This document shows, piece after piece, positions 11,025 to 24,435 of a stretch of 64,000 nucleotides of DNA. The notes under the pieces are model-generated. The model searched no databases. It saw only the letters and a list, made by a program, of their open reading frames with translations, and was not told the origin of the DNA. The stretch is from assembly GCA_963681505.1 (NCBI GenBank), contig OY811984.1, positions 5,641,878 to 5,705,877 of the forward strand, written 5' to 3'. Source of the DNA: Eunapius fragilis. Lineage: Eukaryota; Porifera; Demospongiae; Spongillida; Spongillidae. The position numbers and the translations under genes were made by a program. Positions within the stretch are counted from its first letter, which is position 1, and every line of letters begins with the position of its first letter.

Positions 11025-14000
11025 GTAGCTAGTCACAAGGGACATGGTTAACAAAGGGTTCAACCATTCAGTAGTACCTGTATCCTAAATCTGGCGGCCT
11101 GGGCTGCTGCTCTTCTAGGACAATGAGAATCCTTATCCTCCTCAATGATAGGATCAACCAAACGCTCTCCTTGGTCAGTGGCTGGTTCTTGCAATCCTGG
11201 AAGGTACAACATCAGTCTCAAGTGGATAGATGTGCTGAACTGGTCGCCTCAACAGTATTGGACGTCTATCACCTGATTGCACGTGTAGGGATGCCCCCCT
11301 TACATTTCCATCTGAACCATGTAGCAACTCCTCAACTCGACCCATTCGCCACAAGGACCATGGTTTGTTAGGCTCATGAATCAGCACTACATCTCCCACA
11401 GCGATAGCATTGTTGGTAGGCCTTGCTTGTAAGTTACGGTGACTCTCTCTCAATCCGGTGAGATACTCAGCCTTCCATCTTTCCCAGAAGTGGTGCAGAA
11501 TTCTGTTTAGATAGACCATCCGCTGCGTCAGGCCAGTTTTGTCAGGATTGGTTTTTTTCTGAAGTCTGGGTCTGTCTCACTGTTCACTGAATCAGGTAAA
11601 TTGAGCAGACGGCGACCAACAAGCAAGTGGGATGGTATGAGCCGTTCATCCACATCCTCTGATGACACATAAGAAACGGGGCGAGAGTTGAGTGTGGCTT
11701 CGACCTCCACCAGAACTGTGAACAATTCATCATGTGACAATCTGGCTTGCCCAACGACCTTCAGCAGGCATCTCTTAACAAGCTGAACCATCCTCTCATA
11801 GAACCCTCCCCACCACGGTGCCTTCTCCAGAATGAACATCCATTGCATGTGAAGGTTCTTGAAGTGCTATTGTGTCTCTGGCATGCCTAGGAGCGAGGTC
11901 ACCATCTTACTGGCAGATCTAAATGTCTTGCTGTTGTCTGAGACAATCTTGCAGGGAATGCCGCGCCTAGAAGTAAATCGCCTCAAGCATCGGATGAACG
12001 TTTCTGCTGTTAAGTCTGGAACTAACTCCAAATGGACAGCTCGAACAACGCAACAAGTGAAAAGACAGATCCATATCTTATCACCATTCCTCAAAAACAG
12101 AGGCCCAATGTAATCGACTCCAGTGAAACTAAATGGCAGTGACACTTGTGTTCTGAAGTCAGGCAAAGGAGGAGGAGGTGGTCCAACAATAGGTTTGGAG
12201 TTAAACCGTTTGCAAACCATACACTCATGTACCAGTCTCCGCACAAATTGTCTCCCCTTCACTATCCAAAACCTTGACCGCAGTTCAGTGAGGGTTGCCT
12301 TAACTCCACTGTGCATAACTCTAGCGTGGCAGTCTCTCACAATCAGCGTGGTGAAGTAGTTCGACTTATCCAGAAGAATAGGATGCTTGCTTGATTCGGG
12401 TAGGTCAGCATGATGCAATCTCCCCTTGCATCTCCAAACACCATCTTTGTCACAAAATACAGCAAGTTGTTGATAGTGTACATTAAACTTCTCGTCATGC
12501 ACAAAGGTTTGTGACAACTTGATCCAGCTCAACTCTGCATTAGCAATATCTACTGTGCTAATCATTGCTGTCATCTCTTCACTCTTTGCCCTTGACCTTA
12601 GAAGCGCAACAAACTTCATTACGAGAGCCGTCACCTTGAGAAGGCGCTTGAGCGTACTAAAGTCTTCACACTTTATGGCATCATCCAGACGAGCAGAAGC
12701 ATGGGTCAATAAGTTATGGATGCCTTGAGGGTGAGCCTCAGTCTTCAGTTCTGCCAAGCACTCCTCTGGGACAACTTCTGAAGCAGAATCACAGTTCAAT
12801 TGCTCAGATTCATAAATGGTTCATAAATGTGATAGGGTATCGTGAGCCACAATGTGCTCTCGGTCAGCTCAGAAAGATCGACTCCTCTTGAAGGAAGATC
12901 AGCCGGATTTGTTTCGCCAGAACAATGGTGCCAATACTTGGTAGGAATCAAGGATCGAATTTCATTGACATGATTTTGAACAAATTGTCTGCATTCTTTC
13001 TCATACCCCCTTATCCAGAACAGTGCAATTTTTGAGTCAGTATAACACACTGGTTCACCAAGTACTAACTCTGGTCCTAGGGCACTGGCTACACTGGATA
13101 ATAGTCGAGAAAGAAGAAGAGCAGCCAACAGTTCAAGCCTTGGTATCGCCTGCGTGTTCAGAGGGGTGACCCTTGTTCTTGAAACTACTAATCGTACGAC
13201 ACGCAAGTCTCATTTTCAGGTAAACAACTGCTGCATATGCCTTTTGTGAAGCGTCACAAAACCCAACGAGGTTGCAAGAAGTAGGCTTGTCAAGACCATG
13301 GAATTAGCAACGTGGAACATAGAGTAGTTGTGACTGTCGAAGACCCAACAGCAATCTATTCCACTTCTTCAGTAATTCACCATCTAAGTGAGCATCCCAG
13401 TCCAGCTTGGCAGCGCAAATAGCATCTTAAATCGCACTGTTACAGGCGAAACAAATCCCAGAGGGTCATAGAACCTTGTACATAGCCCAATAATGTTCCG
13501 TTTGGTGGGTTCTGTAACGGTAGCGATACTGTGAAGGTTGCTGATATCAAAGATGAGGACATCATCTCTTGGTCTCCACTTCACCCCCAACACCTTCGCA
13601 GTCTCAGAGTTGTCCGACTGTTCATGCTCCCCTAGGGTGGTCTTCGTGTAGGATTCATCGTCATGTGTAAGTAGGCCATCACCAATCTCTGTTGTGGATG
13701 ATGTTTGAGAAGAAATGTGAGCTTGAACAGCTGACGAATTGGAGATGAACTTCCTGGGGTTGAATCCCGCTTCAGCCATACACTGCCTGGACTTAGTGTA
13801 CAATTCAATAGCTCCTTCTTCACTGTCTGATCCACAAGTAAGGTCATGGACGTAGATTGAACGGATGAGCCTTCCTACAAACAACGGATCGCTGAGTCGA
13901 TAACCCTCCACATGACGTCTGATCGTGGCGTTCAACAGGAAGGGACTAGAGGATACGCCAAATACAACACGAGCAAATCGCAGTGTGACAAGTCTGGGTA

Positions 14001-16634
14001 GTGGTGCCGTGACGTCGTCAACCCAGAGGAATCTCAGTGCAACAGATACCATCAGAAACACCTTTTCAATATCTGCAGTCAATGATCCGAAAAACACGAA
14101 ACCGAATCAGTATGTCCAGTATGTTTTGGCCAAAGGTTGGACCAGCATACAAGCAACAATTTAAGGGATGGTCCAGTGCTCTTGGCGGAAGCATCATATA
14201 CAATTTGCATCTTGGTCGTCTGTTTGTCCTCCCTAATGACTGCATGATGGGGAATGTAGTGTGTTGCTCCAATCGGTCCATCATGAGGGTTTTCGACGAT
14301 TTCTACTATGCCACTCTTGATCTTTTCTCGAATAACAGCATCATACTGGGTCAAGACATGTGGCGTCTGGCGAAGTCGCTTAAGTAAGTTGAAGAGTCTC
14401 CTCTGGCTCAGTTCAAAGTTGTCAGGGAGCATGGGACGTGGTATCTTCCAAGGGAGACTCACACAGTACCGACCATCTTGAAATGAGATGCTCTCAACAA
14501 ACTTATCATACACAGAGTTTTCAACATCTACTATCCCAAGAGTGTCTAAATCCCAGAATGCTTGCAGCTTCTTTTCCAAGTCAGCGAGTCGATGGGGTAC
14601 CGAGTTGATGGATGTATCAACCTTCAAAACATGTGAGCAAGTCAGGCATGCCATTGATGGATCACGGTTAAGTCCAGGAACAGACCCAGAGAGAACCCAT
14701 CCTAACCTCGTCTCCATCTGTAGGCCCAGTGTTGCCACGCAGAATTCCTCCTGTGGCGAACTTCCAATACTGGTCCACTCCAATCAAGATACTCATCTTC
14801 AGTGCATCGCTTGAGTCCCATGAATCAGCTAGATCAAGTCCCTGTAGGTATGGAAACCGCTCAACTGCCCAATTTATTGGCTGTCAGATAGAGGCTCACA
14901 AATCATGGGAACACTAAACAAGGAAAGCTCGAAGTCCGTCCCCATCTTTGCCTTGAATTTGAGCTCCACAATATCACAGGTCTCCACCCTCTCAACTTGA
15001 GACCTGAACGTCTTGATTGACACTGCTTGCGACTGCTTCCTTGGTAACCTAAGAGAGTCTCTAAGCTTACTTGTGATGTTGGGCTATCTGGCTGCCGCTA
15101 TCGAGGATCAGTCTGATGACAGTGGTAGCATAGGGTCTATCAGCGGAGTACACAGTTGCAGTAGCTGTCTGCAGGAGGACAGGATTCTTCATGTCAATGT
15201 ACATGGACAATGTTGTCAATTGTGGTGATGACAGTGGCTGTGTCGGAGGGTAGTGCACCTGATGGACTTGTGCCTTGAGTCGTTCCGGAGCAGATGCTGG
15301 AATGGTGTCTTCCATTGCAGGTAGAACATCGAAGAGGAGATCTGCACTTCTTCGCCATGTGATATTTCTTCAGACACACTAAGCATCGTCCACCTTTCAA
15401 GAGTGCCTTTTTTCTTGCCTCCGGGTTACTCACTGTCCCACGACATGTGACTGCTCACAATAGCAGCAACCCTCAGTTGAAGGCGTCAGGAGTGCAGCTA
15501 CCGTAGGTTGCTCTCTGCTCTGTCTTTTATCACCCATACACAAACTTGCAGCTGCTCTCTCCCTGGCATCGATTTCCTTCTCAACTATCTTCATCACTGC
15601 GTCTAGTTTCCACTTATCCCAACAACTTCTCTGCTGACGGTGAGTCTAAGTTGCTTGTTCATGAAGACAGATGCCAACAATGTACCAAAGGATGACGATG
15701 GAATCCCAAGAGCATGCAAGCCTCGTACGTGAGACTCCATAAGGTTGTACAGCTGTCTGAGTCCCTTGTAGTTGTTCTGTGAAGCCACTGCCTCCAGGTT
15801 CATAAGCGTGTCCATGTGTGTGCTTACTATCGCCTGCTTGTTGCCAAAACGTTTCTTCAGGATAGTTATTGCCTCAGCATAGTTTGGGGATGAAAGTGTC
15901 AAGCCAGCTATTGCAGTTGCTGCAGGACCCTCTAACAGAGATCGAAGGTAAGTGAACTTGTCAATCGCAGATAAATCTGTGCTGTTATGGATAGCCGATT
16001 CATACGAATCCCAAAAGGTCATCCATTCTGTCAGTTCACCATCAAATCTCCTTAGTTCCAGTTTTGGAAGTCTCACCTTACTAGAGGTTGATCCTGGGTT
16101 GACAAGAGCTGCAGGTTCCGCGTTGCCAGGCGTGGTGTCACTTGAATCTCGAGTAGTTTCCGCTGTTCGCTGTTGTTGTTCACTCTGATTACCTGAAGAT
16201 GGTACTTCTGTGGAGGATGACGTGGTCGATTCCCGTGGTCGCGTATCGGTATGTCCATTCGCTGGAATGTTTTGCGCTGCACGTCCTCGTGGAGAGCTCA
16301 AATCCGAAAGCGCTTCTTGAATCTCCATCATCGTTGTCTCGATCAACTCTCTTGTTATGTCAGCTTGCTCAATTTCGTTGGCGATGTCATCTTGTTCTTC
16401 GGTCGCGACCAGAATTTCGCTATCAAGTGTTGAAATGATTCCGAGCTTTGTCTTTAAGTGACGTCAAATACTGGGTAAGCTTCGCTACGTTTATTTCGCC
16501 CTCCAGCATTTCCTGTGCCTGCGATGTAAATTATGCGTTTAATTAACGGAACCCCGATGATCGGCGCGTATCCGCTTCTTTTTCACGATTTCTTGCTCAG
16601 ACATACTGGTATAATCCCAGGCTCTAAAGGACCA

Positions 16635-16753
16635 TGTGCAAGATCTTTACAATCGCAGGATCACTATAGATTTCGTACGCGACAATTCACGCGCACTTCT
16701 CGAATAATAAATCACGTTATACACATTATTACGTAACAACTAAATATCAGACA
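16635..16753 (-). repeat. BEL/Pao LTR, right copy
   Basis: It matches 10689-10821 apart from a few substitutions and short indels, and is flanked on the outside by CATGT (16754-16758). Confidence 0.85.
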
Positions 16754-16758
16754 CATGT

Positions 16759-16881
16759 ACTTGTATGTATGCATGTATTGAGTGCCCAAAACTTTAAGGT
16801 TGGGTTATGGTTGAAGCATAAATGACTAGAACACCCAACTCAACGCTTACAACCTATCACAGCAAGACAGAGCGAACAGAA

Positions 16882-16933
<52 letters not shown>

Positions 16934-17420
16934 ATCTGTATCAACTTGCATTGACCTCCATTCAAATACCATTAAAACACTCTCACTACTCTGAAAGTGA
17001 ATCAATGAATCACAAAGTTTTCTTCTACTAAGAATGAGCTCAATTTGATGCCTGTTACACCAGTATCTGCATTTGTTATGGCAAAGATGTGAGTTCACCA
17101 AGTAGTTACTCAGGTCGGTAAACCATGAAGTTGAAAATTCATATCTGGAAATAACTGTATTCATCTGCTCTGCATTTCTTACATGCAGTTTTCTTTGCCT
17201 TTTCCTTTCAACAAGCTAGTACCATAAAGTACGTATGTATACATGGCGAGGGAGGTTTATTGGATGAGCACATCACATATTGTATGTGTCATCAATCACG
17301 TCAAATATACAGTTCTGCAGATTTACTTCTATAGCTTGTACTTCTCTCATAAGCTCTTTAGATAACCTTGTAGCTGTGCACAACACTGTATCAATATAAT
17401 CCCACACAGTCTGATTCACT
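16759..17420. repeat. Duplicated intron segment shared with copy B
   Basis: Sequence from TATGCATGTATTGAGTGCCC through the CA repeat (16884-16931) to CACAACACTGTATCAATAT reappears at 24250-24605 and 26010-26305. It is the continuation of the copy A intron after the BEL insertion and shows that A and B descend from one duplicated segment. Bases 17420-18360 show no recognisable gene. Confidence 0.85.
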
Positions 17421-18360
17421 ACAAGTGATGCGGAAAAAAGTCTGAATATCAAATGTCTGTGCACTATATTGCATTCCTCAAGTGCACATGCACTTACATA
17501 ATGTGTAGTAAGTCTCATATCATCCCACTTGAGTCCAACTGCCAGTTCAAATCTGTATCTATTTAGATAGAGCCATATCCTCGAATTTTTTTTCCAATAG
17601 AAAGAGCAACAGGGAATATTGTGACTGCTATCTTCAACAAATCATCTATCACATCAAGTTCTACATGAGGAGAGTCTGCAGCACAAAAGATGCACCTACA
17701 CTGGAACCTTTATAAGAAAAGAATCATGCCCTGTATAATTAGTGTACCATGGGTCATCAGCTGTTAGCCTGTCCAGGATGAATTCATTAGCACTGATTAA
17801 AGGTACACATCTTGCAGATAATTGTGACAGTGAATTTTTTTATTAACCTACCCCGAAATGTTTCTATAAGCATTAGTTTGAATTTAATTTGACTTTGATG
17901 TTGCTTGGATCATCATATGCACCTTAAAACGGCTGCTACTTCAGTTACTGGAATTCTTCCTGCATTATATATATATATTTTTTACACGTTGAAATAATAT
18001 GAATCTTGTTTGATTTTGCATTTTTAATTGTTTTGTTAAAGGTAATAACATTTTATTTCCGCAGCCTTCTTAATAGTTGCATGTAAATAAGGAATTGGTT
18101 TTGATTAAAAATCTTTCAGTTCTTATGTGGACACCCTGCAGTTTTTTTTTACATGACAAATACATTTCATTGCAAGACTCGAGTGTTGATGCTCATGCAA
18201 AGGTTGATGTGCTATTACACAATTCAAGGCAGTGGTAAAAAGCAGTTGTATCTATTATCTCCCTGAAAACACCCTGATAGTTTGTAGCAGAACATTTATA
18301 TTGTGATTAAATTGTACTGTCCACATCAGCGATAATATCACTTCAACAAAAACCGCTGGA

Positions 18361-19392
18361 TATAGTGAGATGGAATACACTTTCTTGTTTGTGTCAAAGG
18401 GTTGCATGTCATTGTACGATACCATTTGTCAATTTTCTATCCTTCTAAAGGAGTCTGCTGTTTACTTGTCTCCGAAAGCAAAGGCTGCAGGAAGAAAGGT
18501 TGTGATGCTACCACTGATCCTTTATGCTGATGACACCAGTGGGAATAAAAGTAAAAAGTGGCACAAGTTTGAAGGCTGGTATTTCCTTGCTGGCCTGTCG
18601 CGTCATGAGAATGCAAAGCCTGAGAACATTCATTTTCTATGCAGCTCTGACAGCATGTCTGCGTTGGACATGACAACCCTATTGTCGATGAGTTGATACG
18701 ACTAGAGAGGTGTGGTTGTCTATGATGCATATCAGAATGAGCATGTTTTAGTGATTGCTCCACTGCTATGCATCATATGTGACTATCCAATGGCACCCCA
18801 GTTGCTCAACCATTTTGGTGGTTCGGCTAACATGTATTGTGATTGTGTATGGTTCACAATGAGTGTATTTTAGTGTGTTTCCATATACATTATTCTATTT
18901 TCTAAAATGTAGGCAGAGTTGAGTCTCCACACTTGATTTGTGCTGAAAGAACCATACAAGACACTCTACAGCAGGTGGCAGTGATTCGTTCCCAACCAAC
19001 ACAACAATTGAGAGATGATCACCGTACGTTGTTTGGTGTGAGAGAGGACCCCAATCCAATGTTGCATATACCCATACAGGTGAGATAATTATGCACAACA
19101 CAGTACTGCTATCAATACCATTTGTTTATGCACATATCACATACTGCGGGGTGCTTCTTGAAACACGTAATGCCCACCCAGCTTGTCCAAAGGCAAAAGG
19201 CAGAAATACTAGCTCGGATCACTGCATTCTGCTTTTCTCGTTTTCGTGTTTAGGTTCATGGTAATGTATGCTACCATTACAAATCATTTGTAGGGAGAGA
19301 CTGTAAGGCCTGGTTTCAGATGGCTCTCTTTATCTTAAGTCCATACTTAGGAGAGGGAGTACGGAAAGTGTTACTGGCTTTGTTAAAAGTAA
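18361..19392 (+). pseudogene. DNA-transposon protein with DDTSGN...KWHKF motif, decayed
   Basis: The clearest part is 18370-18696, which encodes VVMLPLILYADDTSGNKSKK, then WHKFEGWYFLAGLSRHENAK and ENIHFLCSSDSMSALDM. Further pieces follow on the same strand: HVLVIAPLLCIICDYPMAPQ (about 18740-18800), a block near 18940-19080 with RTLFGVREDPNPMLHIPIQ, and VGRDCKAWFQMALFIL near 19290-19340 ending at a GT donor. From memory the DDTSGN-SK-W-K block belongs to a transposon protein family found in fungi and basal animals whose superfamily I cannot name with confidence. The frame changes after 18660, so this copy is dead. Confidence 0.6.
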
Positions 19393-20063
19393 GTGTGCAC
19401 TAGTTATTAATATTTAGTTAAATGTGATGCTTGCACGGGGGTTACGTTACATTGAAACGGTGGACAATAACCTACGCCCGCAATGAATTGGTAATTACCT
19501 AGCAACGACACCATTAAGTCCTTAGTTACCACATGCCTTTGTTTACGGCTTGGCACTTTGTTACTGCTTCACGTGGCACTTATAACAATGATAAGGTTAG
19601 TATTAGCATTCCATGCTCTACCAAAAGATGTCAACAACTTGGTACAACAGTTTCTTAGCGCTCGGATTTGTTGCTGGAGACTCGCCTATACGATTGCGGT
19701 AGGGTTCAGAAAAGGTCTTGGACTGAACTATCCGCCAGAGGGAATGGCTAAAGCCTTTGTGTGCACTTCATAGACAAGGCGAGCTACAATATTTTTGTAT
19801 TTTCTTAGGTGGCCATTGCTTTAGTGGCTTGATAAACCACTCGCGAAAGCCCTGTAAACTACCGCCATGTTATACATTTAATTAAAGGTACGGTGTGCTC
19901 ATGACGGACCAGTTTTTTTTTTCCTTTTGGCTTGTGGAGGTCGAAGGGACCGTAATTGTGGTGACAAGTTCAGAAAATGCTCCTGCATGACTCTTTTGAG
20001 CCTTTTCACCTTGTTTGGAATCCATCCTCACCTTCAAACTTCACACTATCACCTGTCCTGGGT

Positions 20064-21412
20064 TCACCAACTTGGCTCTTTGCTAACTGGTCTGTACCCA
20101 TACCAAGGAATGGAATCATCACTGGATACACTGTGAATGCAGCTGTCAGTCATCATCAGAGAATTAAACCGTGCATGGATGGCTTCAGCACCAATTTTTG
20201 CCTCTACAAGTTCTGTAGCATGATCCTCAAGCAGGTGCATTTTCACTGTTCGACGTACTGTTGGAAAGGCTGCAGTGAAAGCTTCCATAAATTCCCTGAT
20301 CGATAGGTCTATGTATAAAATGTAATAAATACACTTTAGATACATAAGGAATTGACCTAGGCGAGTGTTATCTTCTTTTTTTGACATGTGTACAGGTGAT
20401 GGCACGTTGCAAACAGTACCAATGTGGTGAACTTCTCACACCATTGCATTCTCCATAAGGGCTGGGCATTGTTCAGCAGTTTTTTACACTGAAGAGCACA
20501 GAGTTGCTATGTTTGATGGCTGCAGCAGTAAGAAATGGAGATTTTGATACAGGTTTGTATAAATTACTACCTGTAGTGCCCTGTTGACATGATTTCCAAT
20601 GAATGCCCCATCTCGTTTGCATGTCATGCATTTCACCAGTACATCTTGCAGCAACCTTAGTATCATCTGTGATGCTGGTTTGATAGTCTCTGGCGTCAGT
20701 TGATGTGGTGGAGAACAGAAAGGGCAGAACGTCTGTGCAGAAGCTGTTAATTGCTGTACCAAACATCCTGTACACACCAGAGTATCACATGACAGCTGTA
20801 CTGGTTGATCAAGAGTCTTCTGGCATATGACACATAACAGCATTTCAGCAATAGAAAGGACTTGGTTGGCAGATACTACTGGATGTTCGTTGAGTTTTTG
20901 TAGGGCAATCTGCTCAATGTGTTAGATAAGGTTCTTGGTTTGTGCTATGTCCATGGATTGTTTTGCAGGATACCTGCTTATCTTTGTCCAGCGACATTGT
21001 CTGTATGATGTGCACTCCTGCATATGAATATATATATATATGCATGTGTAAAGTGTTTGGCTGGTGATGGGGTTACAATGTTTACCTTGCAATTGTTGGC
21101 AGCATGCTTAGACCAGTCATAAACCTTTACCATGCATCTTGAAACCAAGTTAGCTTTTATTGCCTTAACAGCATGTTCCATCGATTGGTAATATGGCCTA
21201 CAGAAAGTATTTGGGAGGCTCATTTGCAGGTCGTTGGTGATATCAATGCTAAAGGCCCTTTGCAAATCGACTGCATGTGGAGTGCAGTCAAATACACGTT
21301 TAGCCTTCACTATTTCCTTTGCTTTCTTTATCTTGAAACCACAAACTCTGCAATGACTGCTCAGATCGCATAACCGGTCACCCTGCATCCTTGATTTATG
21401 TGGGCACACCAT
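20064..21412 (-). pseudogene. N-RAG-type transposon protein: RAG1-like zinc/RING N-terminus, decayed
   Basis: Three coding blocks run in order on the minus strand. Block 1 (21412-21095) has SSHCRVCGF, then FSIDITND with LPNTFCRPYY and VYDWSKHAANNC, the same order as RAG1's CRICG, FRIDV...HPTEFCHNCW and EWHPHTPSC. Block 2 (about 20850-20575) is a RING finger: LLCVICQKTLDQPVQLSCD, LVCTGCL, FCPFC, then ASQMILRLLQDVLVKCMTC, paralleling RAG1's segment after its RING. Block 3 (20290-20064) encodes TVKMHLLEDH and IHARFNSL, which is unlike the RAG1 core. The Asp/Glu catalytic region of RAG1 is not visible. At least one stop falls between blocks 1 and 2 (near 20932). It resembles the mobile N-RAG-TP proteins reported from molluscs (literature memory). 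Confidence 0.65.
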
Positions 21413-22016
21413 TCAAGTGATTCGTGTGGTTTGATGGCATAAAAGAGAGGCCAAGAAAGCAATGGCCACAAATAAAAACATGCTTAAGAGACTGTACTAG
21501 GACCACTGAATGTATGCTAATAAAGACAGCTCGAGCCCTCTGGCGGATTGGAAGCAAAAGCCCTCTCCAAGTAAGTCACCAAAATGGCTGTCTTTACGGT
21601 ACACCAATGCGCGGGACTTCTGATTTATCAAGAGGGTACTTTTTTATGCGGATTTGAATTAGTTTATTATGGCACTACTTTGTGAATAGGTTCATATAAT
21701 TCTTTTGGCATTTGGTCGTTGTGCGAAAGAACTATAAGCATGGAAAGACAACCGTTTTTTTTTCGACGAAAATATGAATGTACGATTACGTATACCGCAA
21801 TAGAACTATATGTTCTAATTATACAACTTAATGTCCGCGTCTGGACCACCGTGCTTGAAAGGCATCGCACACGAAGTCGTTGATGGGCCCGAAGCCCGTG
21901 AAGTTTTCGGGCTACTAGTATTTCTTTGGCCAGCTTCACTCGCAGAGTGTTTAAACGCGACCCTTCAACTTCCAGTACCGAGGCAATAGCACTCAGAACG
22001 ATACACTGTAGACATC

Positions 22017-22470
22017 TAGGGTAGCGTCAGGTATAGTCGCGAGGGGGGAGGAGTGTTCGCCACATTTCCTTTCAAACGGTTAACTTGGTTAAGCAACGTT
22101 GTGTTACAATCCACCTACCAACGTAATACAGGGGGGGGGGGGGGGGGGGGGGGGGGGTGAACACTGCAACCATACGTGGCGCAAGACCATAGATATTTGA
22201 AAAGACCAACCGCACTGGCGACTATACCAGAAATCCGCTTAATAATTGGATAAAACAGTTGTTTTCCTCGTACCGCTTAATTGGATAAAACAGTTGTTTT
22301 CCCTCGTACGGAGCACGTTTTTGAATAAACGAAGCGGTATTAGTACAGAGTGAGGGCTGGAGATCTCTTGGAATTAGGTATGTTTATATAATTATCCCTC
22401 TAGTTTGCTGTATATTCAAGACAACCGACATCGGTACTCGCGGGTGGCGAACACTACCTACGCTACCCTA
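22017..22470. mobile_element. Small non-autonomous element with TAGGGTAGCGT inverted ends
   Basis: Left end TAGGGTAGCGT is matched by ACGCTACCCTA at the right. A second inverted motif, GTGTTCGCCAC, lies just inside each end. The middle holds a long G run (about 22131-22157) and a duplicated TTGGATAAAACAGTTGTTTT segment (about 22240-22310). It has no coding capacity. The preceding stretch 21430-22016 shows nothing I recognise. Confidence 0.65.
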
Positions 22471-22718
22471 CAAGCTTAGAACACCTGGAGGTCAAATAGT
22501 TTACGGGAATCGAAACGCACATGAAATCCGTAATCTTTATTCTTTCCAATCCCTGTATTCCAATCTATGTTACCTTCCGCCGCCTATGGACCAGAGAAAA
22601 AGAATTAGACCTTGACAATTTCGGGCCAAGCTCCAAAGGACCTGTACAACGAGCATGCACCGTCAAATATAAAAGGGGTGTAAAACTGGCGGAACGTACA
22701 TGTAAATAAATTAATTTT

Positions 22719-22882
22719 CACAGGAAAAAGTTTCGTGTTCCCATCCTTGGATTTTGATCCATGTTCCCAGGTTTGCAGTTTTCTTTGCTAACCACATCTA
22801 AGGTACAATATTGACATAAGCCATTCCACCCTGGGAATGTGGATCAAAATCCAAGGATGGGAACACGAAACTTTTTCCTGTG
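22719..22882. mobile_element. Foldback (hairpin) element, 164 bp
   Basis: The arms starting CACAGGAAAAAGTTTCGTG run about 50 bp, continue through TTCCCATCCTTGGATTTTGATCCA and are inverted at the other end almost without mismatch, around a roughly 45-bp loop. Confidence 0.8.
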
Positions 22883-23280
22883 TTTCTGTGCACCGCGGTA
22901 CCCCCCGGGCCCGGGAGGACGCCCGGTACATAGACAGCAAGTCACGCGATGAAATAGCATTATAGCTGTATACTAACGTACGCGTGCGCGCAGGTGCGGA
23001 GGTATGCACCAGAATAGCTGAGCGGGCACATACCGCCAACAGCTTTTTATAGAATTCATTGTATTCCCAATCCCAATGAATCATTGAATCTTCAGCTTCA
23101 GCCTTTGGCAAAAAAAGTAGGAAGCGTTGTGATCGAATGAAGCATGTCGCCAAAGGTACTCTTCAGATGGCGAGGTAACATTCTGACGTGTCTACATTGA
23201 TAAGGATTAGCGCGCCTGTGATACTTCGTGTGTACACTGGTGTTACTTTATAAGTCTTCAGTGATACCGTTCCTTTCCAG

Positions 23281-23396
23281 TGGCATTGCTGGCGTTGCTT
23301 TGTGCTATTACCTTGTCAGGTACGCAAGGCCAAGCTTGCTGCAGTTGAATCGAATGATCAACGCAGAGGTATTCTCTCGCACCCGCACGTGCGCGC

Positions 23397-23444
<48 letters not shown>

Positions 23445-24369
23445 ACACACACACACACAACACCATGCAACAACAGAAGTGCAGGCTCAGTCGCTGAGTG
23501 TTTACATTGACAACGTCCTGTACACCAATGGCAGCACCCTCTCGTGTCGTCCAGGGGCCACACTGCTCTTCCAGTGCGAGTACCTGAGTGTAGACCAATC
23601 ACTGGCCAGTCCTTTCCCCCCACGGCTATGCTCCCTGACTAGTGGGAACTGCCGCCAACTATCACCAACATCATCACCATCACAACCTTGGCCATCTGGA
23701 AAGCTGCGTACCAACTACACCATCAGCGGTGTGGCCTCGGGTACCCAGTCCTTTGGTTGCCAGTATACATCTCCGGTGTTGTTGTCAATGGCGGCTATTA
23801 AGTTCACTGACAGCTCAGGTAGGTTGTATGGGGGAGTACATGTGAGGGGGGGGGGGGGGGATGTACATCCTTCACACACATGAGGTGGGTTATTGAAGTA
23901 CTCCTATCTGGCAGTGAATTATCCTCCGGGCTCCAACTGTGCAGCTGGGTCACCCACCGCTGCTACCAGTACAGCCTCCTCTCCCACCATCACCACCATT
24001 GTCACCACCACCACCTCCACTAGGCCCACCACTGCCACTGGCAGTAAAGCTACCACCTCCACTGCCTCCACTAGGCCCACGAGTGCTACTGGCAGTAAAG
24101 CCTCCATTAGCCCCGCCTCCAATAGCCCCACCTCCACTGGTCACACCTCCACTACCTCCACTTATTCTAATACCTCCAAACCAACAAGTAATTCAGGTTT
24201 GTGACAACTTCAAATTGTACATACGTGTGTGCATGTACATGTACATACATGAATGTATGCATGTATTGAGTGCCCAAAACTTTAAGGTTGGGTTATGGTT
24301 GAAGCATAAATGACTAGAACACCCAACTCAACGCTTACAACCTATCACAGCAAGACAGAGCGAACAGTA

Positions 24370-24435
<66 letters not shown>

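Larger units (their letters stand above)
10689..16753 (-). mobile_element. BEL/Pao-like LTR retrotransposon (fossil)
   Basis: The element reads on the minus strand and sits in the intron after the stalk exon of copy A. Short LTRs lie at 10689-10821 and 16635-16753, flanked by CATGT direct repeats (10684-10688 and 16754-16758). In element orientation the LTR starts TGTCTGATA and ends CTTGCACA. It is followed by a TGG-type primer-binding site, and AAGGGGGAG precedes the far LTR. Parts in order: gag-like region (about 15600-16350), zinc knuckle and protease region (about 15000-15430), reverse transcriptase with RNase H (about 12800-14780), integrase (about 11170-12780). The coding part carries several breaks, so this copy looks dead. 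The two LTRs differ at a few bases plus short indels, which suggests a moderately recent insertion. Confidence 0.85.

Noticed and set aside
17273-17518. Minus-strand 81-codon frame
   Set aside because: It lies across the duplicated intron segment shared with copy B and breaks there. No homologue or splice pattern supports it.
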